From the NCBI GenBank assembly GCA_026417195.1, contig JAOADS010000059.1, positions 1 to 11,437 on the forward strand: 11,437 nucleotides of DNA. Direction: 5' to 3'. Positions within the stretch are counted from its first letter, which is position 1, and the number at the start of each line of letters is the position of its first letter. Positions 1 to 6,634 of this stretch are shown piece after piece. The DNA is from Ignavibacteria bacterium (lineage in GTDB: Bacteria > Bacteroidota > Ignavibacteria > Tepidaquicellales > OLB5). Under the pieces are notes generated by a model, which was given only the letters and a program-made list of their open reading frames with translations, was not told where the DNA came from and searched no databases. Position numbers and translations under genes: made by a program.

Positions 1-390
1 GGATGTATGGTTAACGGTGCAGGTCTTGCCATGGCTACTATGGATATGATTAAACTAGCCGGAGGAGAACCAGCTAATTTTTTAGATGTCGGAGGAGGTG
101 CTTCAAAGGAAACAGTTGAAAACGGTTTCAGAATCATAATGTCTGATCCTAATGTTAAAGCTATACTCATAAATGTATTCGGAGGAATAGTCAGATGTGA
201 CAGAATAGCCGGTGGTGTGATTGAAGCTGCAAAAAATCTCCACATTAATATTCCGGTTGTTGTGAGACTTGCCGGAACCAATGCAGAACTTGCAAAGAAG
301 ATGCTTGATGAATCCGGCCTAAATATTATTTCAGCATCTGGCTTCAGGGATGCTGCTGATAAGATAACACAGTTACTCAAAGTGAATTGA
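1..390 (+). CDS. sucC: Succinyl-CoA synthetase (ADP-forming) beta subunit, C-terminal part (5' end outside window)
   Basis: This subunit pairs with SucD and interconverts succinyl-CoA and succinate with ATP or GTP formation in the TCA cycle, in the cytoplasm. Only the last 129 or so codons are present. The reading frame is open from base 1 and enters at the conserved GCMVNGAGLAM segment, so the ATG at position 7 is internal and not a start. Visible family motifs are GGEPANFLDVGGGA, NVFGGIVRCD, PVVVRLAGTNAEL and the closing SGLNIISA stretch, all belonging to the C-terminal CoA-ligase domain that carries the nucleotide-specificity and subunit-interface loops. The N-terminal ATP-grasp domain lies upstream of the window. 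The stop TGA (388-390) overlaps the start codon of gatB. Family assignment is essentially certain; ATP versus GTP preference cannot be read from this part. Confidence 0.97.
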   Translation, partial: GCMVNGAGLAMATMDMIKLAGGEPANFLDVGGGASKETVENGFRIIMSDPNVKAILINVFGGIVRCDRIAGGVIEAAKNLHINIPVVVRLAGTNAELAKKMLDESGLNIISASGFRDAADKITQLLKVN

Positions 391-1835
391 GCAGGGATTA
401 CGGAAAATATGAACCTGTTATAGGGCTTGAAGTTCATGCTCAGATGAAAACGAAAAGCAAGGCTTTTTGTTCCTGTTCAACTGATTTTAATTCACCACCT
501 AATACAAATGTCTGTCCGATATGTATAGGACATCCGGGTACACTCCCGGTCCTGAATAAAAGTCTTGTAGATTTCATATTAAAGCTAGGAATTGCACTCA
601 ATTGTAATATCGAAAGGAGATCAATCTTTGCAAGAAAAAATTATTTCTATCCAGATCTACCGAAAGGATATCAGATTTCCCAGTATGATACTCCTATATG
701 TTCAGATGGTTACCTTGAAATAAAATACAGAAGGATAGGTATTCAGAGAATTCATATGGAAGAAGATGCAGGCAAGTCATTGCATGATTTATCTGATGAC
801 AGTTCACTTGTTGATCTGAACCGTTCAGGTATTCCTTTGATTGAAATTGTCAGTCAGCCTGATCTTAGAAGTGCGGAAGAAGCTTATGATTACCTTTCTA
901 AATTAAAACAGATGCTCGTATATTTGGACATATGTGACGGAAACATGGAAGAGGGTTCTTTGAGATGTGATGTTAATGTATCGGTCAGACTTAAAGGTGA
1001 TTCAGAATATGGAACTAAGTGTGAAGTTAAAAATCTTAATTCATTCAAAAACACTGCAGATGCTTTAGACTATGAAATTTGCCGCCAGATAGATATTTTA
1101 GAAAAGGGTGATAAAGTTATACATCAGACATTGACTTATGATGCCATTCAGAAAATTACCTATCCTATGCGTTCAAAGGAAGAAGCACATGATTATAGAT
1201 ACTTTCCTGAACCTGATCTTGTAAGCGTTTATGTTGACGAAAACTGGATTTCAGAAATTAAAGGCTCAATGCCCGAACTCCCGGATGTAAGGAGAGCACG
1301 TTTCATTAATGATTACGGATTACCTGAATATGACGCTGAAGTTCTTACAGCTGAGAAATCTGTAGCTGATTTCTTTGAATCAGTCGTTTCTAGGGTTAAA
1401 AATCCTAAATCGGCAAGCAACTGGGTTATGGGAGATGTTATGAGGGTGCTAAACGATAAGAAAATTTCTATCGGGGAGTTTTGGATTTCTTCAGGCAACT
1501 TAGCTGCTTTAATCAATCTGATTGAAGAAGGTAAGATTTCAAATAACATAGGCAGGACTGTATATGAAGAAATGCTTAAAGTCAAGCAAAAAAATGATGA
1601 AAGACAAAATCCTGAATACATAATTAAAGAAAAAAATCTTATTCTTGTATCTGATGAGAATGAACTTGAGAGAGTTGTAAAGAAAGTCTTAGCGGATAAT
1701 CCCACAGAGGCTGAAAGATACAGAAATGGTGAAAAGAAGTTACTTGGCTTCTTTATCGGGAAAGTTATGAGGGAAACGGGAGGTAAAGCAGATCCGAAAA
1801 AACTTAATGAAATACTTTCAAAGAATTTAAATTAG
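387..1835 (+). CDS. gatB: Aspartyl/glutamyl-tRNA(Asn/Gln) amidotransferase subunit B
   Basis: GatB is the kinase/transamidase subunit of GatCAB, which converts mischarged Glu-tRNA(Gln) and/or Asp-tRNA(Asn) to Gln-/Asn-tRNA. At 482 aa it is full length. The cradle domain shows GLEVHAQ (13-19), RKNYFYPDLPKGYQISQ (83-99), HMEEDAGK (123-130), NRSGIPLIEIVSQPD (145-159), MEEGSLRCDVNVSV (187-200) and DYRYFPEPDL. Cysteines 28, 30, 43 and 46 form a CxC...CxxC set matching the zinc site of many GatB proteins. The C-terminal YqeY-like tRNA-binding tail is present (IGKVMRETGGKADP). The start is a TTG whose last two bases overlap the sucC TGA stop; no clear SD precedes it, and the next in-frame Met (residue 20) lies beyond the conserved GLEVHAQ motif, so TTG is the best start and translation is probably coupled to sucC. 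gatA and gatC are not in the window, which is common in bacteria with scattered gat genes. Confidence 0.96.
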   Translation: MSRDYGKYEPVIGLEVHAQMKTKSKAFCSCSTDFNSPPNTNVCPICIGHPGTLPVLNKSLVDFILKLGIALNCNIERRSIFARKNYFYPDLPKGYQISQYDTPICSDGYLEIKYRRIGIQRIHMEEDAGKSLHDLSDDSSLVDLNRSGIPLIEIVSQPDLRSAEEAYDYLSKLKQMLVYLDICDGNMEEGSLRCDVNVSVRLKGDSEYGTKCEVKNLNSFKNTADALDYEICRQIDILEKGDKVIHQTLTYDAIQKITYPMRSKEEAHDYRYFPEPDLVSVYVDENWISEIKGSMPELPDVRRARFINDYGLPEYDAEVLTAEKSVADFFESVVSRVKNPKSASNWVMGDVMRVLNDKKISIGEFWISSGNLAALINLIEEGKISNNIGRTVYEEMLKVKQKNDERQNPEYIIKEKNLILVSDENELERVVKKVLADNPTEAERYRNGEKKLLGFFIGKVMRETGGKADPKKLNEILSKNLN

Positions 1836-1842
1836 AGAGTTT

Positions 1843-2604
1843 ATGAGAAAACTTATTGTAGCAAACTGGAAAATGAATAAAGGTATTGTCCAGTCCCAAC
1901 AGTTTGCAGAAGAATTAAGAGAGTACACTGAGAAACACAAAATCACTCACTGTGAAATAGTAATATGTCCCCCATATACATCACTTGAAGCAGTTCACAG
2001 GAAACTTGACGGTTCATCTATTGCTGTAGGTGCACAGAACGTTTTCTATGAGACTAGTGGTGCATTTACCGGTGAAGTTTCTGCGGGGATGCTGAAATCA
2101 TGTGGCTGTGAATATGTGATAACCGGACACTCGGAAAGGAGAAGTTACTTTCATGAGACTGATGCTATTATAAACAAAAAAGTAATGGCAGTTCTTGATG
2201 AAGGTCTGAAGCCGATACTTTGTATCGGTGAAACGCTGCAGGAACATGAGGATAAAATAACTGAAGCAGTGATTGAAGAACAGATTAATCACTGCCTTGC
2301 TCATATTGATTCCGATTCAGTACGGAACATAGTGATTGCATATGAACCGGTCTGGGCTATCGGTACCGGTAAAAACGCTACTCCACATCAGGTAGAACAT
2401 GCACACAATTTCATTCGCAGGAAGATCAAGAAGATCTATAATGAGGATGTTGCGAACAATATCAGGATAATATATGGTGGAAGCATCACGCCGGATAATG
2501 CCTCTGATTTATTTTCTTCAAATACGATTAACGGAGGTCTTGTTGGAGGAGCGTCTCTTGAGTTAGAAAGTTTTATTCAAATCATTAATTCAGCTAAGAA
2601 ATAA
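1843..2604 (+). CDS. tpiA: Triosephosphate isomerase
   Basis: TpiA interconverts dihydroxyacetone phosphate and glyceraldehyde 3-phosphate in glycolysis and gluconeogenesis, as a cytoplasmic TIM-barrel dimer. The protein is 253 aa, the usual bacterial length. All catalytic signatures are present: Asn8 and Lys10 in ANWKMNK, the electrophile His96 in ITGHSERR, the base Glu168 in AYEPVWAIGTGK (which also begins the mobile loop 6), YGGS (211-214) and the phosphate-binding GGLVGGASL (231-239). The ATG lies 7 nt after the gatB stop, with only a weak GAGAG-like SD. The next gene starts one base after its TAA. The gene is central metabolism embedded in a run that otherwise handles CoA thioesters; nothing suggests altered function. 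Confidence 0.98.
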   Translation: MRKLIVANWKMNKGIVQSQQFAEELREYTEKHKITHCEIVICPPYTSLEAVHRKLDGSSIAVGAQNVFYETSGAFTGEVSAGMLKSCGCEYVITGHSERRSYFHETDAIINKKVMAVLDEGLKPILCIGETLQEHEDKITEAVIEEQINHCLAHIDSDSVRNIVIAYEPVWAIGTGKNATPHQVEHAHNFIRRKIKKIYNEDVANNIRIIYGGSITPDNASDLFSSNTINGGLVGGASLELESFIQIINSAKK

Positions 2605-2605
2605 T

Positions 2606-3793
2606 ATGAGAGAAGCTTACATAATTTCAGGCGCAAGAACACCGGTTGGTTCATTTAACGGAAGCCTATCATCGTTTTCAGCAGTTGAACTCGGAGCTAT
2701 TGCCATTAAAGAAGCAGTAAAAAGGTCTGGTCTGAGCCCTGAGGAAATTGATGAAGTTATTATAGGAAATGTGCTGCAGGGAGGATTAGGACAGGCACCT
2801 GCAAGACAGGCTGCCATTAAGGCTGGTCTTCCGGACTCTGTCAGTGCAGTTACAATAAATAAAGTATGTGGCTCTGGACTTAAAGCAGCTATGCTGGCTG
2901 AACAGGCAATCAAGGCAGGGGATGCTGATATAATAGTAGCTGGAGGCATGGAGTCAATGACCAATGCTCCTTATTTTCTTAAAAAAGCCCGTAATGGCTA
3001 CAGGATGGGTAATGGTGAAATATATGATATGATGATCCATGACGGGCTATGGGATCCTTATGGTGACAAACATATGGGGAATTTAGGTGAATTATGTGCA
3101 AAGGGAAATAATATCTCAAGAGAGGAGCAGGACAATTTTGCCAAATCCTCATATGAGAAGTCTCTGGATGCGATTAAAAACGGTTACTTTAAGGAAGCCA
3201 TAGTTCCGGTTGAAATAAAGGATAAGAAAGGTAATGTTATCTTAATAGACACAGATGGAGATCCTGCAAAGGTTAATTTCGAGAAAGCATTTTCGCTTAA
3301 GCCGGTATTTGAAAAAGAGGGAACGATTCCTGCATTTAATGCATCCAATCTAAATGACGGTGCAGGTGCAGTTGTAATTGTTTCTGAGGATACACTAAAA
3401 GAAAAGAACCTTAAACCTTTAGCAAAAATTATTGCTCAGGCTACTCATTCACAGGCTCCTGAATGGTTCACTACAGCTCCGGCATATGTGATAGATAAAG
3501 TTTGTAAAAAAGCTGGTGTGGATAAGAAAGACATAGATTTATTTGAGATCAATGAAGCATTTGCTGCAGTAAGTTGCGCAGTTAATAAGATTGCCGGACT
3601 TGATCCGACGAAAGTTAACGTTACCGGTGGTGCAATTTCACTGGGACATCCTATTGGTGCTTCAGGAGCAAGACTTCTTATAACGATTATGTATAATCTC
3701 AGAAGACTTAACAAAAAATTAGGTCTTGTAACATTATGTAACGGCGGAGGAGAAGCTACAGCTATGATAATTGAAAATATAAACGTCCAATAA
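2606..3793 (+). CDS. thl: Acetyl-CoA acetyltransferase (thiolase)
   Basis: This thiolase-superfamily enzyme condenses two acetyl-CoA to acetoacetyl-CoA, or runs the reverse thiolytic cleavage. It is 395 aa, typical for a homotetrameric cytoplasmic thiolase. The nucleophile Cys88 sits in NKVCGSGLKA, the NEAFA motif is at 316-320, His348 is in GHPIGASG, and the second catalytic Cys378 is in CNGGGEA. The DGLWDPYGDKHMG segment (146-158) resembles the covering loop of acetoacetyl-CoA thiolases more than that of long-chain 3-ketoacyl thiolases, which favours C4 substrates. The segment before the conserved NDGA reads PAFNASNLNDGAGA, where most relatives have TAGNAS or TAANAS; the effect is unknown. 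It is followed after 2 nt by hbd and then by an acyl-CoA dehydrogenase, so a role in C4 acyl-CoA synthesis or degradation is inferred. Direction of flux cannot be told from sequence. Confidence 0.94.
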   Translation: MREAYIISGARTPVGSFNGSLSSFSAVELGAIAIKEAVKRSGLSPEEIDEVIIGNVLQGGLGQAPARQAAIKAGLPDSVSAVTINKVCGSGLKAAMLAEQAIKAGDADIIVAGGMESMTNAPYFLKKARNGYRMGNGEIYDMMIHDGLWDPYGDKHMGNLGELCAKGNNISREEQDNFAKSSYEKSLDAIKNGYFKEAIVPVEIKDKKGNVILIDTDGDPAKVNFEKAFSLKPVFEKEGTIPAFNASNLNDGAGAVVIVSEDTLKEKNLKPLAKIIAQATHSQAPEWFTTAPAYVIDKVCKKAGVDKKDIDLFEINEAFAAVSCAVNKIAGLDPTKVNVTGGAISLGHPIGASGARLLITIMYNLRRLNKKLGLVTLCNGGGEATAMIIENINVQ

Positions 3794-3795
3794 AT

Positions 3796-4650
3796 ATGAA
3801 CATCAGTAAAATTTCCGTCATCGGTTCAGGTACAATGGGTAACGGTATAGCCCATGTATTTGCTTTATACGGCTATAAAGTATTGCTCGTGGACATAAGG
3901 GAAGATTTGCTGGAGAAGGCAATCTCAACAATAAAATCAAATTTAGAAAGACAAGTAAAAAAGGAACTTATCACCACTGAACAGGGCACTCAGGCTCTGG
4001 CTAATATAGTTACCTCAACAAACATTACAGATTCAAAGGATTCGGACCTTGTGATTGAGGCAGCCACTGAAAATTTTGATATCAAGAAAAATATTTTTAT
4101 TACACTTGATGAATGTTGTCCAGTTCATGCAATACTTGCTTCCAATACTTCATCCATTTCAATAACAGAAATAGCTGCTGTTACAAAACGACCTGATAAA
4201 GTTATCGGTATGCATTTCATGAATCCGGTTCCTGTTATGAAACTTGTTGAAATTATAAGAGGTCTTGCAACAAGCGATGATACGTATAAATTGATAAAGG
4301 AAATAACTGAGAAGATTGGGAAAGTCCCGGTTGAGGTAAATGATTATCCAGGATTTGTTTCAAACAGAATATTAATTCCCATGCTTAACGAGGCAATGTA
4401 TTGTGTTATGGAAGGAGTTGCAACACCGGAGGCAATTGATACAGTGATGAAACTCGGAATGAATCATCCTATGGGTCCGCTTACACTCGCTGATTTTATC
4501 GGACTGGATGTATGTCTTTCGATTATGGAAGTATTACATAAAGGTTTAGGAGATTCAAAATACCGTCCCTGCCCTCTACTTAAGAAAATGGTTGCAGCTG
4601 GACATTTAGGCAGAAAAACTGGGAAAGGGTTCTATGACTACAATAAATAA
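3796..4650 (+). CDS. hbd: 3-hydroxybutyryl-CoA dehydrogenase
   Basis: This enzyme interconverts acetoacetyl-CoA and 3-hydroxybutyryl-CoA using NAD(P)H. The 284 aa length matches the stand-alone bacterial Hbd family (about 280 aa), not the multifunctional FadB/FadJ type. The N-terminal Rossmann fold shows GSGTMG (10-15) and an acidic Asp33 at the end of the second strand, which usually means NAD(H) preference. Catalytic residues follow the L-3-hydroxyacyl-CoA dehydrogenase pattern: Ser119 region in SNTSS, His140 in GMHFMNP, Glu152 in KLVEII and Asn190 in SNRIL. The C-terminal dimerisation domain carries NHPMGPLTLADFIGLD and ends in GRKTGKGFYDY. The ATG starts 2 nt after the thiolase stop with no evident SD, so coupled translation is likely. 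Together with its neighbours it forms a C4 acyl-CoA module. Confidence 0.95.
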   Translation: MNISKISVIGSGTMGNGIAHVFALYGYKVLLVDIREDLLEKAISTIKSNLERQVKKELITTEQGTQALANIVTSTNITDSKDSDLVIEAATENFDIKKNIFITLDECCPVHAILASNTSSISITEIAAVTKRPDKVIGMHFMNPVPVMKLVEIIRGLATSDDTYKLIKEITEKIGKVPVEVNDYPGFVSNRILIPMLNEAMYCVMEGVATPEAIDTVMKLGMNHPMGPLTLADFIGLDVCLSIMEVLHKGLGDSKYRPCPLLKKMVAAGHLGRKTGKGFYDYNK

Positions 4651-4664
4651 AAAATTTCGGGACT

Positions 4665-5807
4665 ATGGAATTTAATTTTACAGAAGAACAGATCGCAATA
4701 AGAGATACAGCCAGAGAATTTGCACAGAACGAGATTGCACCTTCTGCGGTTGAACGTGACATTAAGGCTGAGTTTCCTTATGATATAGTAAAGAAGTTAG
4801 GGGAATTTGGCTTTATGGGTATGATGGTACCTCCGGAATGGGGAGGGGCGGGATTTGATACGATAAGTTACGTTCTTGCGATTGAAGAGATATCGAAAGT
4901 TGATGCTTCAGTCGGTGTTATTATGTCTGTAAATAATTCCCTTGTATGTTTTGGAATAGAAAGATGGGGAACTGATGAACAGAAGGAAAGATTTCTCAAA
5001 CCTCTGGCATCCGGTCAGAAGCTTGGATGTTTTTGCCTCTCAGAACCGGAAGCAGGAAGTGATGCAACTCAGCAGAAAACTGAAGCTGTAAAAGAAGGTG
5101 ATTATTATATACTAAACGGTATCAAGAACTGGATTACCAACGGGAAAAATGCAGATGTCTATTTCGTTCATGCTTCTACAAATAAAGAATTAGGTCATAA
5201 AGGTATTTCCACATTTCTCGTAGAGAAAGAAACTCCCGGACTTGAAACCGGCGTAAAAGAAGATAAACTGGGAATCAGAAGTTCGGATACATGCACGGTG
5301 AGTTTTAATAATTGCAGGGTACACAAAAGCCAGCTTTTAGGTGAGGAAGGTATGGGTTTTAAGATAGCAATGGAAACTTTAAACGGAGGCAGGATAGGTA
5401 TCGGCGCCCAGGCTTTGGGAATAGCACAGGCATCGCTTGAAGCTGCCGTGAGGTATGCTAAGACCAGAAAGGCATTTGGGCAACCAATAGCAAATTTACA
5501 GGCTATACAGTTTAAACTTGCCGACATGGCTACCAACACAGATGCTGCAAGAATGCTGATACTTGAAGCTGCGTGGAGAAAAGATAATGGTATGAATTAT
5601 GCCAAGGAAGCTGCTATGGGTAAATTACTTGCAAGCAGAACTGCTGTGAACAATGCTCTGGAAGCAATACAAATTCATGGCGGATACGGATATGTGAGAG
5701 AATATTTAGTTGAAAGATATCTCCGTGACGCAAAGATCACGGAGATATATGAAGGAACTTCAGAAATTCAGAGAATAGTTATATCAAGAGATATTTTAAA
5801 AGACTAA
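4665..5807 (+). CDS. Acyl-CoA dehydrogenase, short-chain/butyryl-CoA type
   Basis: This FAD-dependent flavoprotein introduces a trans-2 double bond into acyl-CoA (or reduces crotonyl-CoA in the reverse sense) and passes electrons to electron-transfer flavoprotein. It is 380 aa, the normal length of short-chain acyl-CoA dehydrogenases. The FAD/substrate signature LSEPEAGSD (125-133) and WITNG (156-160) are intact, RKAFGQPI (268-275) and IQIHGGYGY (335-343) contact FAD, and the catalytic base is Glu363 in IYEGTSEIQR, the position used by short-chain members rather than the isovaleryl/long-chain position. It begins 14 nt after hbd and is the last gene of the plus-strand run; its stop is 6 nt from that of the opposing gene. 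A perfect 12-bp inverted repeat spans codons 351-362. Butyryl-CoA is the likely substrate from context, but branched-chain or other short acyl-CoAs are possible. etfAB is not in the window. Confidence 0.93.
   Translation: MEFNFTEEQIAIRDTAREFAQNEIAPSAVERDIKAEFPYDIVKKLGEFGFMGMMVPPEWGGAGFDTISYVLAIEEISKVDASVGVIMSVNNSLVCFGIERWGTDEQKERFLKPLASGQKLGCFCLSEPEAGSDATQQKTEAVKEGDYYILNGIKNWITNGKNADVYFVHASTNKELGHKGISTFLVEKETPGLETGVKEDKLGIRSSDTCTVSFNNCRVHKSQLLGEEGMGFKIAMETLNGGRIGIGAQALGIAQASLEAAVRYAKTRKAFGQPIANLQAIQFKLADMATNTDAARMLILEAAWRKDNGMNYAKEAAMGKLLASRTAVNNALEAIQIHGGYGYVREYLVERYLRDAKITEIYEGTSEIQRIVISRDILKD
5717..5748. repeat. Perfect 12-bp inverted repeat (hairpin) inside the acyl-CoA dehydrogenase gene
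   Basis: The arms ATATCTCCGTGA (5717-5728) and TCACGGAGATAT (5737-5748) are exact reverse complements, separated by the 8-nt loop CGCAAAGA. The element lies in coding sequence, just before the codon for catalytic Glu363, about 57 nt upstream of the plus-strand stop and about 66 nt downstream of the stop of the opposing gene. There is no T-run after it on the plus strand; on the minus strand it is followed only by CTTTC. It could be a transcript 3'-end stabiliser, a Rho-pausing site or a chance result of coding constraint. The repeat is certain; the function is not. Confidence 0.85.
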
Positions 5808-5813
5808 ATCCTT

Positions 5814-6611
5814 CTAGAGGCTGAAATAGAATCTCAGGCTTAAATCAACACTGTTGAAGTTTTTAGCGACCCTTGTTCTAAATGGTGAACGATCAATTTG
5901 CTTCAGAGGGACAATGTTGTATCTTAATTCTCCTCCGAATCCGAATTGCCCTCCTGTGCCTGTAAATCCTATCATTGCCCTGAATAAAGGAGCCCATTGA
6001 CTTGTGCTTTCAGTAGGTCCGCCTAGTGAATAGCCGTAGCCGCTGCCTATAATTATATCTGTCCTGCCGGTATATAGATTATCATAGTCTTCACTTACCC
6101 AGACTGTTCCTAAACCTCCGCCTATGAAGAAAAGCCTGGCAAAATCCTTGCGTTTGAACATTGGGAAGAATCTTACATTTACAGCAAGTGGTATTGCAAA
6201 CATTCCGATATTAGATGAATAAATTAACGTATCCGTTCCGTTTCGCGTATGAGGCACTCCTTTCAGGCTGGTTTTTATAACTTTTGTACTGTTGGTAAAC
6301 AATATTCCCGGTTCTATTTCTGCTGAAACTGCCTGAGCAATTGCGAAACCGAAAAAAAGATTAATATTTGTCAGGAATGTACCGTTCCTTGTATCAAGTA
6401 TAGGATAAATTGAATTTATCTCCCTGTCTGTAAATATTATAAATGAATAACCGGCTCCGAAATATGCGTTTGTGGTCTTTCTTTTTTTCAGCTGGAAGAT
6501 TTCAGAAGATTTTTCATTAAATGATAGTTTTAATTCTTGCTTTAAATTATTTTCTTGGGAGTTTAATGTAAATAAAAATAGTGAAGACAAAAATAAAGTT
6601 GCTAATTTCAT
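5814..6611 (-). CDS. Secreted protein, probable outer-membrane beta-barrel, function unknown
   Basis: I do not recognise a named family. The 265-aa product begins with a typical signal peptide (MKLATLFLSSLFLFTLNS, likely cleaved near residue 18-20, no lipobox cysteine). A short charged linker (about 20-46) leads to a region of alternating polar and hydrophobic or aromatic residues with many Gly turns, for example AYFGAGYSFIIF (49-60), INLFFGFAIAQAVSAEIEPG, FFIGGGLGTVW, FGFGGELRYNIV and the closing VDLSLRFYFSL. This looks like an eight-to-ten-strand barrel of the OmpW/PorT-like sort, with a hydrophobic C-terminal strand. The start is well supported by a strong AAAGGAG SD 6 nt upstream. It sits 23 nt downstream of hslU and is the last gene of the minus-strand run; a link to the protease is not implied by the sequence. 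Function remains open. Confidence 0.8.
   Translation of the reverse strand: MKLATLFLSSLFLFTLNSQENNLKQELKLSFNEKSSEIFQLKKRKTTNAYFGAGYSFIIFTDREINSIYPILDTRNGTFLTNINLFFGFAIAQAVSAEIEPGILFTNSTKVIKTSLKGVPHTRNGTDTLIYSSNIGMFAIPLAVNVRFFPMFKRKDFARLFFIGGGLGTVWVSEDYDNLYTGRTDIIIGSGYGYSLGGPTESTSQWAPLFRAMIGFTGTGGQFGFGGELRYNIVPLKQIDRSPFRTRVAKNFNSVDLSLRFYFSL
5845..5864 (+). terminator. Weak candidate intrinsic terminator for the plus-strand run
   Basis: About 38 nt past the acyl-CoA dehydrogenase stop, TCAAC (5845-5849) and GTTGA (5853-5857) can pair around a 3-nt ACT loop, followed by AG and five Ts (5860-5864). It lies inside the 3' end of the opposing gene. The 5-bp stem is short and AT-containing, so it would be a weak terminator at best; it is listed because no other stem followed by a T-run is visible near this convergent junction. 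Confidence 0.22.
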
Positions 6612-6617
6612 TATTTT

Positions 6618-6624
6618 CTCCTTT
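6618..6624 (-). promoter_or_regulatory. Strong Shine-Dalgarno of the outer-membrane protein gene
   Basis: On the minus strand the sequence AAAGGAG is followed by a 6-nt spacer and ATG at 6611. It is a near-consensus ribosome-binding site, much stronger than those of most genes in this window, and fixes the start. It suggests translation of this gene independent of hslU and possibly at a high level. Confidence 0.8.
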
Positions 6625-6634
6625 AGTAAATTAT

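Noticed and set aside
1313..1705. A 130-codon open frame on the minus strand opposite gatB
   Set aside because: It is fully antisense to a strongly conserved gene, and its Ser/Leu/Phe-rich composition is what the complement of coding sequence gives.
2617..2964. A 115-codon open frame on the minus strand opposite the thiolase gene
   Set aside because: It covers the complement of the conserved Cys88 region and has no domain, signal or SD of its own.
5195..5539. A 114-codon open frame on the minus strand opposite the acyl-CoA dehydrogenase gene
   Set aside because: It is antisense to conserved coding sequence with no recognisable protein features.
5781..5799. Short stem ATATC/GATAT followed by TTTAAAA as a plus-strand terminator
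   Set aside because: The stem is 5 bp with a single G-C pair and lies before the stop codon; too weak to call.
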